64,000 bases of DNA from the NCBI GenBank assembly GCA_030584185.1, contig CP129495.1:1267628-1331627 (forward strand), given 5' to 3'. Below the pieces are notes generated by a model. That model was not told the DNA's origin. It made no database searches and worked only from the letters and a program-made list of their open reading frames with translations. Position 1 is the stretch's first letter. Each line of letters opens with the position of its first letter. Shown here piece by piece: positions 49,907 to 58,864 of the stretch. Origin of the DNA: Acidimicrobiia bacterium (GTDB taxonomy: Bacteria; Actinomycetota; Acidimicrobiia; Spongiisociales; UBA11373). The translations under genes and the position numbers were made by a program.

Positions 49907-50908
49907 TCAGCCCAACGCCGGGATCACCACCGAACCGTAGGCGTCGATGGTCTCCTCCATCTGGTCGTGCATCAGGTAGACGGCGAACTGGTCGACCCCC
50001 AGGTCGCGCAGTTCCTCCATCCGCCTCACGTGCTCCTCGACGGGCCCCAGTACGCAGAAGCGGTCCACCACCTCGTCGGGCACGAAGGCGGTGGAAGGGT
50101 TCCCGGTCTTGCCGTGGTGCGAGTAGTCGTATCCCTCACGGGTGGCGATGTAGTCGGAGAGGGCCTTGGGCACCATCGTCCCGTCCGAGCCGTATCGGGC
50201 CACCAGGTCGGCGACATGGTTGCCCACCATCCCACCGAACCACCGCACCTGGTCACGCTGGTGGGCGAGGTCGTCCCCCACATAGGCCGGTGCAGCCACG
50301 CAGACCTTGACGTCGTCGGGATCGCGGCCGGCCGCCCGGGCGGCGTCCTTCACGAACTTGGATGTCCACTCCACCAGGTAGGGATCGGCCAGCTGAAGGA
50401 TGAACCCGTCGCACGCCTCCCCGATCAGGGTCAGTGCCTTCGGGCCGTAGCCGGCACCCCACATGGGCAGCCTCCAGCCTTCCTCGATCCACGGAATGCG
50501 CACCACCTTGCCGTTGTACTCGACCTCCTCGCCGGCGACCAGTCGCTGGACGACGTCCATGCAGTCGCCCATCGTGGCCAGCGTGGTCGGCTTCTCGTTG
50601 ATGTAGCGCAAGGCCGAGTCGCCGCGCCCCATCCCGCAGATGGTCCGGCCGTCGTACATCTCGTCGAGCGTGGCGAACAGTGAGGCGATCACCGTCCAGT
50701 CTCGGGTCCCGGGATTTGTCACCATCGGCCCGACGATCATCCGCTCGGTCTCGGCGAGCATCCGGGAGAAGATCACGAACGGCTCCTGCCACAGAACGTG
50801 AGAGTCGAAGGCCCAGCCGTACCCGAATCCGTTGGCCTCGGCGCGCCGGGTCAGCTCGAGAACCCGAGATGCCGGCGGGTTGGTCTGGAGCACTACCCCG
50901 AAGTCCAT
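49907..50908 (-). CDS. LLM-class F420-dependent oxidoreductase
   Basis: 333 residues, TIM-barrel luciferase-like fold. MDFGVVLQTNPPASRVLELT, GWAFDSHVLWQEPFVIFSRM, GPMVTNPGTRDWTVIASLFA and GMGRGDSALRYINEKPTTLA fit the F420-binding subgroup (TIGR03842-like). A methylmalonate-semialdehyde dehydrogenase gene is close by, and this subgroup often sits in pyrimidine or amide catabolism loci. GGAGGAGG lies 8 bases before the ATG; an earlier ATG at 50938 is less well supported. Confidence 0.9.
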   Translation of the reverse strand: MDFGVVLQTNPPASRVLELTRRAEANGFGYGWAFDSHVLWQEPFVIFSRMLAETERMIVGPMVTNPGTRDWTVIASLFATLDEMYDGRTICGMGRGDSALRYINEKPTTLATMGDCMDVVQRLVAGEEVEYNGKVVRIPWIEEGWRLPMWGAGYGPKALTLIGEACDGFILQLADPYLVEWTSKFVKDAARAAGRDPDDVKVCVAAPAYVGDDLAHQRDQVRWFGGMVGNHVADLVARYGSDGTMVPKALSDYIATREGYDYSHHGKTGNPSTAFVPDEVVDRFCVLGPVEEHVRRMEELRDLGVDQFAVYLMHDQMEETIDAYGSVVIPALG

Positions 50909-51001
50909 GCGATTCGCCTCCTCCATGGCCCGACACAAACCCTAGGTCTAGCAAGAAGTAGTACCTCTCGTCTAGGGTCCGGCGGGATCAGGAGGGCTCC
51001 C

Positions 51002-51295
51002 ATGCTGTTCCACATCACCCACACCCACGAGCCGGCGCAGTGCCTGTACCGCGATCCGGAGAGGTTGGCGGCCACCTTCGGGGCCGTCCCGGCCGCAATG
51101 GAGGCCGCCGGAGCCAGGATGGTGGGATCCTGGGTGAACGGCGCCGCCCACGCCTTCTACTACGTGGTGGACGTCGACTCCCACGAGCAGCTGCTCGCCG
51201 GGCTCGACCCGATAGTGGACCGCGGACACGCCGACATCCGGCCTCTCACCGACCTGATGGCGACGGTGCGCTCCCTGCAGGATCGCCGAGGCTGA
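51002..51295 (+). CDS. DUF3303-like small protein
   Basis: 97 residues. MLFHITHTHEPAQCLYRDPE, AGARMVGSWVNGAAHAFYYV and DSHEQLLAGLDPIVDRGHAD describe a ferredoxin-like alpha/beta barrel of the DUF3303/antibiotic-monooxygenase type. No catalytic role is known. AGGAGG lies about 7 bases before the ATG. Shares a divergent promoter region with the F420-dependent oxidoreductase gene and ends against the dehydrogenase gene. Confidence 0.75.
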   Translation: MLFHITHTHEPAQCLYRDPERLAATFGAVPAAMEAAGARMVGSWVNGAAHAFYYVVDVDSHEQLLAGLDPIVDRGHADIRPLTDLMATVRSLQDRRG

Positions 51296-51304
51296 CCGGC
51301 CTCG

Positions 51305-52792
51305 CTACTTCATCTGGGGGAACCCGAGGTTCACCCCACGGTGCGCCGGGTCGGGCCAGCGCGAGGTGATCACCTTCAGCCGGGTGTAGAAGTCGACCCC
51401 CTCCTTCCCGTACATCCGGGCCTCCCCGAACAGCGAGTTCTTCCAGCCGCCGAACGAGTAGTACGAGACCGGCACCGGGATGGGCACGTTCACCCCGACC
51501 ATCCCCACCTGCACCTCGTTCTGGAACTTGCGGGCGGCCCCGCCGTCGTTGGTGAAGATGGCGACCCCGTTGGCGTAGGGGTTGTCGTCGAGGAGCTTCA
51601 TGGCCTCGTCGTAGGAGCCGACCCTGACCGTGGAGAGCACCGGGCCGAAGATCTCGTCGCGGTAGATGGTCATCTCCGGGGTCACCTCGTCGAAGAGGGT
51701 TGGGCCGAGGAAGAACCCCTCCTGTTCGCCGATCAGTCCCCTGCCGTCGGCCACGAGCTTGGCACCCTCGGCGACTCCCTTCTCGATGTAGGAGGCGACG
51801 CGGTCTCGATGCTGCTCGGTGACCAGCGGGCCCATGTCCGCCCCCTCCTCCAGACCGGGGGCCACCCTGATCGACTCCATGCGCTGCATCACCCTGGGGA
51901 GGAGGTCTTCGGCGGCGTCGCCGACGGTCACCAGCACCGAGATCGCCATGCAGCGCTCCCCGGCCGAGCCGTAGGCGGCCGACACCACGGCGTCGGCGGC
52001 GAGGTCCATGTCGGCGTCGGGGAGCACGATCATGTGGTTCTTCGCCCCGCCCAGGGCGGCCACCCGCTTGCCGGCGCGGGTCCCGGTCTCGTAGACGTAC
52101 CGAGCGATCGGCGTGGAACCGACGAAGGACACCGCCCCGATCCCGGGATGCTCCAGGATGCGATCCACCGCCACCTTGTCGCCGTGTACCACGTTGAGCA
52201 CGCCGGGCGGTAGCCCGGCCTCCATGAACAGCTCGGCGGAGAAGTTGGCGGCCGACGGGTCCTTCTCCGACGGCTTGAGGATGAAGGTGTTGCCGCAGGC
52301 GATGGCGATGGGATACATCCACATGGGGACCATCGCCGGGAAGTTGAACGGTGTGATCCCGGCAACGACCCCGACCGGCTGCCGGATGGAGTAGGTGTCG
52401 ACAGCGGTCGACACGTTCTCGCTGAACTCGCCCTTGATCAGCTGGGGGATGCCGCAGGCGAACTCGATCACCTCCAGGCCTCGCTGCACCTCCCCCTGGG
52501 CATCGGAGAACACCTTGCCGTGCTCGGACACCAGCAGCCGGGCGATGTCGTCGCGGTGCTTCTCCACGAGGTTGCGGAAGGCAAACAAGATGTTGGCCCG
52601 CTTGGACAGCGACACATCCCGCCACGACTCCCAGGCTCGGCGCGCCGAGTCGACTGCGGCGTCCACCTGGGCGACGGATGCCATGGCGACCCGCGTCTGA
52701 ACGGCTCCAGTTGCCGGGTCGTAGACGTCGCCCCAACGCTCGACGGTGCCGGTGTAGGGACCGTTGTCGATCCAGTGCGTGATCTGCTTCAT
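51305..52792 (-). CDS. mmsA: CoA-acylating methylmalonate-semialdehyde dehydrogenase
   Basis: 495 residues. ALDH fold: GITPFNFPAMVPMWMYPIAI (about 141-160, NAD loop with the TPFNFP motif typical of this family), FVGSTPIARYVYETG, catalytic Cys in GSAGERCMAISV (about 287), and EIFGPVLSTVRV. The PFNFP motif and lack of the general base Glu used by other ALDHs mark the CoA-dependent type. Converts (methyl)malonate semialdehyde to acyl-CoA in valine, pyrimidine or inositol degradation. GGGAGG precedes the ATG. Confidence 0.94.
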   Translation of the reverse strand: MKQITHWIDNGPYTGTVERWGDVYDPATGAVQTRVAMASVAQVDAAVDSARRAWESWRDVSLSKRANILFAFRNLVEKHRDDIARLLVSEHGKVFSDAQGEVQRGLEVIEFACGIPQLIKGEFSENVSTAVDTYSIRQPVGVVAGITPFNFPAMVPMWMYPIAIACGNTFILKPSEKDPSAANFSAELFMEAGLPPGVLNVVHGDKVAVDRILEHPGIGAVSFVGSTPIARYVYETGTRAGKRVAALGGAKNHMIVLPDADMDLAADAVVSAAYGSAGERCMAISVLVTVGDAAEDLLPRVMQRMESIRVAPGLEEGADMGPLVTEQHRDRVASYIEKGVAEGAKLVADGRGLIGEQEGFFLGPTLFDEVTPEMTIYRDEIFGPVLSTVRVGSYDEAMKLLDDNPYANGVAIFTNDGGAARKFQNEVQVGMVGVNVPIPVPVSYYSFGGWKNSLFGEARMYGKEGVDFYTRLKVITSRWPDPAHRGVNLGFPQMK

Positions 52793-52837
52793 GTGACCTC
52801 CCGAATCACCCAGGCTACCGGAGGGCAAACCACACCA

Positions 52838-54511
52838 TCACGGCAGGCGCAACGCTCCCGGGGCTGAGTCGGGAACCAGCGGGTTTCCCGGTGGCACCAT
52901 CACCGGCCGGTACGGGTCCCCGGACGCCGGCCTGGGGTCGGGATCACCGAGGTTGGGCCAGGCCGCCATGGCCCGTTCCGCCATGGCGGTGATGGTGAGC
53001 GAGGGGTTGGCCCCCAGGTTGGCCGGGACGGCGGCACCGTCGACCACGTGCAACCCGGGATGCCCGAAGACCCTGTGATACGGATCCACCACGCCGACGT
53101 CCGGAGTCGAGCCGATGATGGCGCCCCCGATCAGGTGGGCGGTGACCGGCTTTCCCATCAGCGACTCGGTGATCGAAGCGGCGGGGTCGCCCCCCATGGC
53201 GGCAGCGGCCGCTCGGGCCGCCTCGTGGGCGACCGGAAGCCACCTGGGGTTGGGGGTGCCGTGACCTGGTCGGGACGTGACCCGGGTCCCGAACAAACCC
53301 CGCCGTGTCTCCAGCCGGATGCTGTTGTCGGCCGACTGCATCACAAGGATCACGATGCTGCGGCGCGCCCATCTGCGCACCGACAGCGACCGCATCCAGC
53401 GCAACGGGGCGCGCACGATGTGCCACAGATAGCGAAGCGGTTGCGGGCCCCGACCACCGGGGACCAGGATCGTGGCCAGCAGGCCCATCGAGCTGCTGCC
53501 CTCCGGGTAGCGCACCGGTTCGATGCGAGTTCCCGGCTCAGGGGAGAACGCCGAGGTGATGGCAACCCCCCGGGAGTGGTCCACGTCCGAAGACCGGGCA
53601 GTGGCCCCCACGATCGCCTCCGAGTTGGTTCGCACCAGGGCGCCGAGACGATCCGAGATCCGAGGCAGACGGCCCCGATCCCGGAGGCGCAGCAGGAGCC
53701 GCGTCGTGCCCAACCCGCCGGCGGCCACCACCACCTGAGAGGCGGTGAAGGTGCGGTGCCGGCGACGCAGCCAGGCGCCGGGACGGCGGGTGACCACCCG
53801 CCAGCCGCCATCCGCTTCTATCAGGTCCACCACCTGATGCTCGGCGAGCACCGTGGCGCCACCCTTCTCGGCGAGGTGCAGGTAGTTGAGGTCGAGGGTG
53901 TTCTTGGCCCGGAACCGGCAGCCCACCATGCAACCCCCGCACTGCCGGCAGCCGACTCGCTCGGGACCTGCACCGCCGAAGTAGGGGTCGGACACGGCGA
54001 CGTCAGGCTCGCCGCGATGGACCCCGACACTCACGGCGTGATGGGTCTCCTCCGTACCGAAGTGCCGGGCGACGGCTGCCAAGACCCGGTCCGCCGGCGT
54101 GGTGGCGTCGGCCTCCACCGCTCCGAGCATCCGGCGCGCCTGGTCGTACCAGGGTGTCAGCTCCGCACTCCAGTCGGTGATCCCCGCCCACTGCGGGTCC
54201 TCGAAGAAGCGCTCGTCGGGCTCGATCAGCGTGTTGGCGTAGACCAGGGAGCCGCCCCCCACTCCCGATCCCGACAGCACCAGCGCCTGGCGCAGCAGGC
54301 TCATGCGCAGGATCCCCCTCAGACCGAGGCGGGGGAACCACAGGAACCGGCGCAGGTTCCAAGTGGTTCGGGCGAAGTCGTCGGGACCGAAGCGGCGGCC
54401 GGCCTCGAGCACCAGCACCCGATGGCCCTTCTCGGTGAGGCGGAGTGCGGTGACGCTCCCGCCGAACCCGGAGCCGATGACGATGACGTCGGCGTCGTGG
54501 CGGGAGGGCAT
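52838..54511 (-). CDS. GMC oxidoreductase (cholesterol-oxidase-like) with Cys cluster
   Basis: 557 residues. FAD-binding GSGFGGSVTALRLTEKGHRV (about 13-32), SGSGVGGGSLVYANTL, then CRQCGGCMVGCRFRAKNTLD, four Cys in a C-x2-C-x2-C-x3-C pattern, and the C-terminal HVVDGAAVPANLGANPSLTI. Oxidises alcohols, probably sterols or similar lipids, with FAD. The Cys quartet may bind an iron-sulfur cluster or zinc. ATG lies 6 bases after TACCCT (minus strand, 54518-54523). Confidence 0.9.
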   Translation of the reverse strand: MPSRHDADVIVIGSGFGGSVTALRLTEKGHRVLVLEAGRRFGPDDFARTTWNLRRFLWFPRLGLRGILRMSLLRQALVLSGSGVGGGSLVYANTLIEPDERFFEDPQWAGITDWSAELTPWYDQARRMLGAVEADATTPADRVLAAVARHFGTEETHHAVSVGVHRGEPDVAVSDPYFGGAGPERVGCRQCGGCMVGCRFRAKNTLDLNYLHLAEKGGATVLAEHQVVDLIEADGGWRVVTRRPGAWLRRRHRTFTASQVVVAAGGLGTTRLLLRLRDRGRLPRISDRLGALVRTNSEAIVGATARSSDVDHSRGVAITSAFSPEPGTRIEPVRYPEGSSSMGLLATILVPGGRGPQPLRYLWHIVRAPLRWMRSLSVRRWARRSIVILVMQSADNSIRLETRRGLFGTRVTSRPGHGTPNPRWLPVAHEAARAAAAAMGGDPAASITESLMGKPVTAHLIGGAIIGSTPDVGVVDPYHRVFGHPGLHVVDGAAVPANLGANPSLTITAMAERAMAAWPNLGDPDPRPASGDPYRPVMVPPGNPLVPDSAPGALRLP

Positions 54512-54550
54512 CCCCGGAGGGTACCGGGGTGCGGGTTGCGGGGTCAGCCC

Positions 54551-55795
54551 CTAACGGCGGCCGCGGCGGGTGCGGAACCGGCGGGAGATCTCCACGTCCG
54601 ACTTCTGGGTGAGCGTCACCCGGCCCGGCTCGTGCCCGGTGAGGTCGTCGAGGCGGGGATCGTTGCTGAACACCTTCACGATCTCGTAGTTGAGCCCCGA
54701 GGCCCTCTGCAGTCGCTGCACGTCCTCCACCTGGTCCCACTCCACGAGCGAAACGACCAGGCCGGTGTCACCTGCGCGAGCCGTCCGTCCCGACCGGTGC
54801 ACGAACGACTTGTAGTCCTGGGGCGGGTCGTAGTGCATCACCACGTCCACGTCGTCGATGTGAAGGCCGCGGGCGGCGACGTTGGTGGCGACCACGGCGG
54901 GTAGCCGCCCCTCGGAGAAGTCGGCCAGTGTCTTCTCCCGGTCCTGCTGGCGCATGTCCCCGTGGAGGGCGCGGGCGTTCACCCCCTCCTTGCGGAGGTT
55001 CTCGGCGACCCGGTCGGCATTGTGCTTGGTGCCCACGAACACCAGGGTGCGCCCGGCACTGCCGATGATCCGCGCCGCCACCTTCGGCTTGTCCATGTGG
55101 TGCACCGCGAGGAAGCGGTGGGTCTGCTCTTCGACGATCTCTGAGCTGGCCTCTACCTCGTGGCGCACCGGGTCCTTGATGAAGGCGTTGATGAGAGAGC
55201 GCACCTCGCCGCCGAGGGTGGCGGAGAACAGCATCACCTGTCGGGGTCCCTCGATACGGCGCATGATCGCCCGCACCTGGGGAAGGAACCCCATGTCGGC
55301 CATCTGGTCGGCCTCGTCGATCACGGCGCACTCGACCTCGGCGAGCGAGACCGCCTTGCGCTCCAGGAGGTCGATCAGGCGGCCGGGCGTGGCCACCACA
55401 ACGTCCGCCCCCTTGCGAATCCGGTCGATCTGCTGCCCCATGGGGGCGCCTCCGTAGACGGCGACGATGCCGAGCCCGGCGGCGGCCGCCAGAGGCTCCA
55501 GCTCCTCGGTCACCTGGGAGCACAGCTCGCGTGTGGGCACCAGAACCAGCCCGTGCGGCGATCCGGGCATCCCCCGGGAGATGCGGGTGAGCATCGGCAG
55601 TCCGAAGGCGAGGGTCTTCCCCGAGCCGGTCTGTGCCTGACCGCACACGTCGCGGCCGGCCAGGGCGTCGGGGATGGTGAGGGCCTGCACCGGGAAGGGG
55701 GATGTGATCCCCCGGGAGCGCAACACCTCCACCATGGCGGCGGGGACGCCCAGCTCGTCGAAGGTGACGGTGGGCGGTTTCGAGATCGTGGTCAA
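54551..55795 (-). CDS. DEAD-box ATP-dependent RNA helicase
   Basis: 414 residues. Q motif FDELGVPAAMVEVLRSRGIT, Walker A AQTGSGKT (about 54-61), PTRELCSQV, VIDEADQMADMGF (DEAD), SATLGGE, and the second domain with HGDMRQQDREKTL, ATNVAARGLHIDDVD and HRSGRTARAG. RhlE-like. Unwinds RNA during decay or ribosome assembly, useful in cold. Starts at TTG 55795 with AAGGAA upstream. The short basic tail ends RRFRTRRGRR. Confidence 0.95.
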   Translation of the reverse strand: MTTISKPPTVTFDELGVPAAMVEVLRSRGITSPFPVQALTIPDALAGRDVCGQAQTGSGKTLAFGLPMLTRISRGMPGSPHGLVLVPTRELCSQVTEELEPLAAAAGLGIVAVYGGAPMGQQIDRIRKGADVVVATPGRLIDLLERKAVSLAEVECAVIDEADQMADMGFLPQVRAIMRRIEGPRQVMLFSATLGGEVRSLINAFIKDPVRHEVEASSEIVEEQTHRFLAVHHMDKPKVAARIIGSAGRTLVFVGTKHNADRVAENLRKEGVNARALHGDMRQQDREKTLADFSEGRLPAVVATNVAARGLHIDDVDVVMHYDPPQDYKSFVHRSGRTARAGDTGLVVSLVEWDQVEDVQRLQRASGLNYEIVKVFSNDPRLDDLTGHEPGRVTLTQKSDVEISRRFRTRRGRR

Positions 55796-55983
55796 GTGAT
55801 TCCTTCCAGGCAGCGGGCGCCCTCAGCGGACGCGTGCGACCCGTTGACAACGGCGGAGGTGAGGCCGCCGCAGCGGATCGCGGTCGGAAGCCAAGGGTAG
55901 CCAGACGACGGCGACAAACCAGGATCGTGCCATGATCCCGGGATCGAGGCGCCGCCGGCGCCGGGGAGAGAGGGACGGTCGGG

Positions 55984-56544
55984 TTGCGGCGATTCTGGAG
56001 ACTGGTGATGCGGATCGGCCGCTGGGACATCGAGGGCGAGGTACCCGACATCCCGAAGATGGTCGTCATCGGCGCCCCGCACACCTCCGCCTGGGACTTC
56101 CCCATCGGGATGCTGGCGGTGCGAGCACTCGGCCTGAGGGCGCGCTATCTGGGAAAGCACACCCTGTTCCGCCGCCCCTTCGGGTGGTTCTTCAGGATGC
56201 TGGGCGGCATACCGGTAGATCGGTCGGCACCGGGCGGGCTCATCGCCCAGTCGGTGGCCGCCTTCGAAAACGCCGACGAACTGCGACTGCTGATCGCCCC
56301 CGAAGGCACCCGGAACGCTCTGCCCCATTGGAGGTCGGGTTTCTACGAGATCGCTCGCGGCTCCGGTGTGCCGGTTCTCCCCGGCGCCGTCGACGGCAAG
56401 CGAAGGCGGATCGTGATAGGCGAGCCGATCACGGTCACCGGGGACGTCGCCGCCGACATGGAGAAGATCCGCTCCTTCTACGAAGGCTTCGAGGGGATCA
56501 AGCCGGGCAGGGGTGGTTCGATCCGGCTGGCATCGGAAGCCTGA
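55984..56544 (+). CDS. 1-acyl-glycerol-3-phosphate acyltransferase-like protein
   Basis: 186 residues. APHTSAWDFPIGML (HX4D catalytic motif, about 31-44), GKHTLFRRPFGWFFRMLGGIPVDR, and LIAPEGTRNALPHWRSGFYEIA (EGTR) are the conserved acyltransferase blocks. No strong membrane helix. Puts the second acyl chain on lysophosphatidate or a related lipid. The TTG at 55984 is used; GTG 56005 or ATG 56008 in the same frame are alternatives. Confidence 0.88.
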   Translation: MRRFWRLVMRIGRWDIEGEVPDIPKMVVIGAPHTSAWDFPIGMLAVRALGLRARYLGKHTLFRRPFGWFFRMLGGIPVDRSAPGGLIAQSVAAFENADELRLLIAPEGTRNALPHWRSGFYEIARGSGVPVLPGAVDGKRRRIVIGEPITVTGDVAADMEKIRSFYEGFEGIKPGRGGSIRLASEA

Positions 56545-56592
56545 CGCCAGCCCGTTTTCGGGTCTCGCCAGCGGCGTCGTAGATTCGCTGGA

Positions 56593-57873
56593 ATGAGTCG
56601 CCGAAGAGAAGGAGCCGCTGCCGCCCGGGCCACCTTCGGGCGGACCTTCTCCTCGCTGCGCATCCCCAACTACCGCCTGTTCTTCATCGGGCAGACGGTT
56701 TCCCTCTCCGGGACCTGGATGCAGGGCATCGCCCAGTCGTGGCTGGTGCTCGAGCTGACCGGCAGCGGGACCGCACTGGGGCTGGTCTCGTCGCTGCAGT
56801 TCCTCCCCGTGCTCCTCTTCGGACCGCTTGGAGGCGTGATCGCCGACCGCTTCGACAAGCGCCGCGTGCTCTACTTCACGCAGGCGGTGGCAGCCACCCT
56901 GGCCGCCACCCTGGGGTTCCTGGTGGTCACCGACACCGTGCAGTTGTGGATGGTGTACGCCCTGGCGGCGGGACTCGGGTTCGTCTTCGTCATCGACAAC
57001 CCCACCCGTCAGACATTCGTCCACGACATGGTCGGCCCGGAGAACCTGACCAACGCCGTCAGCCTCAACTCGGTGCTGGTCAACGTGGCCCGGGTGATCG
57101 GGCCGGCCGCCGCCGGGGCGCTGATCCTCACCGTCGGCCTGGCGCCGTGCTTCTTCATCAACTCGGCCTCGTACGCGGCGGCGGTCATCGCCCTGGCCCT
57201 CATGAACCCGGAACGCTTTCATCACAGCGCACGGTCGGTGAGGAGGCGCGGCCAACTGCGCGAAGGCCTCCGCTACGTCCGCGCCACCCCGGAGGTGTTG
57301 GTGCCTCTGGTGATGATGGCGGTGGTGGGGACCCTCGCCTACGAGTTCCAGGTGGTGTTGCCGCTCCTGGCCAGGTTCACCTTCGGCGGGGACGCCGGCA
57401 CCTACAGCACCCTCTCCATGCTCATGGGCGTCGGAGCCGTGGTGGGAGGCCTGGCCACGGCCGCCTCCCGGCAGCGGCCGGGGACCGCCCTCGCCGGAAC
57501 CGCCATCGTCTTCGGGGCGCTGCACCTGGCGGCGGCCACGATGCCGACCCTGGGCGCCACCTACGTGGCGATCGTCCTGGTGGGGGCGGCATCCATCAGG
57601 TTCCTCGCCCTGGGAAACGCCACGCTGCAGCTGGCCGCATCCCCCGAGATGCGGGGACGGGTGATGGCGTTGTGGGCGGTCGCCTTCCTCGGATCGACCC
57701 CGATCGGCGGACCTCTGATCGGCTGGATCGGGGAACAGATGGGGCCACGGTGGGCGATGGGGCTGGGCGGTGTCGCCACCCTCACCGCCGGGATCCTCGC
57801 CTACCCGGCACTGAAGCGGATCATGGGCCGGGCCGAGGAGATCGCCATCCCGCCGCCCAAGCCGCCGGGGTAG
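56593..57873 (+). CDS. MFS transporter
   Basis: 426 residues, about twelve helices. LRIPNYRLFFIGQTVSLSGTWM (about 22-43), VIADRFDKRRVLYFTQAVAA (the MFS loop 2-3 signature) and DNPTRQTFVHDMVGPENLTN place it in the enterobactin-exporter-like (EntS/DUF894) branch. Exports a small molecule by proton exchange; substrate not known. ATG follows TAGATT (56580-56585) by 7 bases. Confidence 0.93.
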   Translation: MSRRREGAAAARATFGRTFSSLRIPNYRLFFIGQTVSLSGTWMQGIAQSWLVLELTGSGTALGLVSSLQFLPVLLFGPLGGVIADRFDKRRVLYFTQAVAATLAATLGFLVVTDTVQLWMVYALAAGLGFVFVIDNPTRQTFVHDMVGPENLTNAVSLNSVLVNVARVIGPAAAGALILTVGLAPCFFINSASYAAAVIALALMNPERFHHSARSVRRRGQLREGLRYVRATPEVLVPLVMMAVVGTLAYEFQVVLPLLARFTFGGDAGTYSTLSMLMGVGAVVGGLATAASRQRPGTALAGTAIVFGALHLAAATMPTLGATYVAIVLVGAASIRFLALGNATLQLAASPEMRGRVMALWAVAFLGSTPIGGPLIGWIGEQMGPRWAMGLGGVATLTAGILAYPALKRIMGRAEEIAIPPPKPPG

Positions 57874-57879
57874 GTCCGA

Positions 57880-58011
57880 TCAGGACCCGCGGGGGCGGGC
57901 GATGGTCACGCCGGCGTCCCAGCCGGGAGCACGCCCGCCGGCCGGAGGACGGATGTCGTCCATGGGGAACCCGGCGCGGGTGAGCAGCCACGAGATCACC
58001 GAGTTCCACAT
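57880..58011 (-). CDS. possible 43-residue protein
   Basis: MWNSVISWLLTRAGFPMDDI then RPPAGGRAPGWDAGVTIARP and RGS. Nearly every codon ends in G or C and the peptide has a regular amphipathic start, which suggests real coding. The frame stays open upstream past 58062, overlapping the 3' end of the methyltransferase in another frame, so it may instead be the shifted tail of that gene. No ribosome site is visible. Confidence 0.45.
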   Translation of the reverse strand: MWNSVISWLLTRAGFPMDDIRPPAGGRAPGWDAGVTIARPRGS

Positions 58012-58061
58012 CTCGCCGGTTCGCGCCTGGTCCCGTCCCGATACGGAGGCGCAATACAGAA

Positions 58062-58703
58062 TCAGCGCCGCTCCATCACCAGCGACTGCATGTGAAGGTG
58101 GTCGTCGCCCTCCTCCGGGAAGAACGTGTCGAAGGAGATGATGTCGAATTCCTCCCCCACCACCCGCAACAGGGTGTCGTCACTGCGAAAGCAGAAGTAG
58201 CGGGGCGGCTGGTAGAAGTCGTCCTCCGGCATCCCCTCCTCGTCGACCCCGCCCCACACCCCCAGGTACACCAGGCCGCCTGGCTGCACGACGGCGGCGA
58301 CGCCGGCGAGCACCCCGGCCAGGTCGCCAGGGGGAACATGGTGGATGCAGTTCATCATCCACACCGCCCCGAAGGACTCATCGGGGAAATCGAGCCGGTA
58401 CATGTCGCGCACGTGGGCCTCGAGGCCCTTTCCCCGGCACAGAGCCACCTGCCCGGGCGACAGGTCGGTGGCGACGACGTCGATACCCCGGTCGGCGAAC
58501 CAGCGGCTGGTGAACCCGACCCCGGCCCCGATCTCGAGCATCCTGCTCAGGCCACGCTCACGGAGCATCCCCAGGAACTGCTCGGCGATCGGCCAGCGCC
58601 AGGACGCCTCCCCCATCTCCTCGCGCTGCGCCGCCACGGCGTCGTAAGTGGCGGCGATCGACTCCCGAAACCCGGGGGGTGGTGGGGACGGAACCAGCTT
58701 CAT
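58062..58703 (-). CDS. class I SAM-dependent methyltransferase
   Basis: 213 residues. LEIGAGVGFTSRWFADRGID (SAM loop, about 55-74), TDLSPGQVALCRGKGL, FGAVWMMNCIHHVPPGDL and QPGGLVYLGVWGG are the standard motifs. Target unknown. ATG 58703 is chosen because the family starts with about 45 residues before the SAM loop; a frame open to 58937 would add an Arg-rich unlikely stretch. Confidence 0.88.
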   Translation of the reverse strand: MKLVPSPPPPGFRESIAATYDAVAAQREEMGEASWRWPIAEQFLGMLRERGLSRMLEIGAGVGFTSRWFADRGIDVVATDLSPGQVALCRGKGLEAHVRDMYRLDFPDESFGAVWMMNCIHHVPPGDLAGVLAGVAAVVQPGGLVYLGVWGGVDEEGMPEDDFYQPPRYFCFRSDDTLLRVVGEEFDIISFDTFFPEEGDDHLHMQSLVMERR

Positions 58704-58864
58704 GGCAGGCCGAGTATGCCAGGCGGCGCCAGGTGCCCGACTCGTCGGTTCGGCCGCCGGGATGACCCGCCACCACGCCTGGAGGTCTTGTCGGGCACGC
58801 GGTGGGCAACATCGGTCGGCTGTGGATAACCTGGCGGCGAGCGGCGTACCCGATGGGAGACCAC

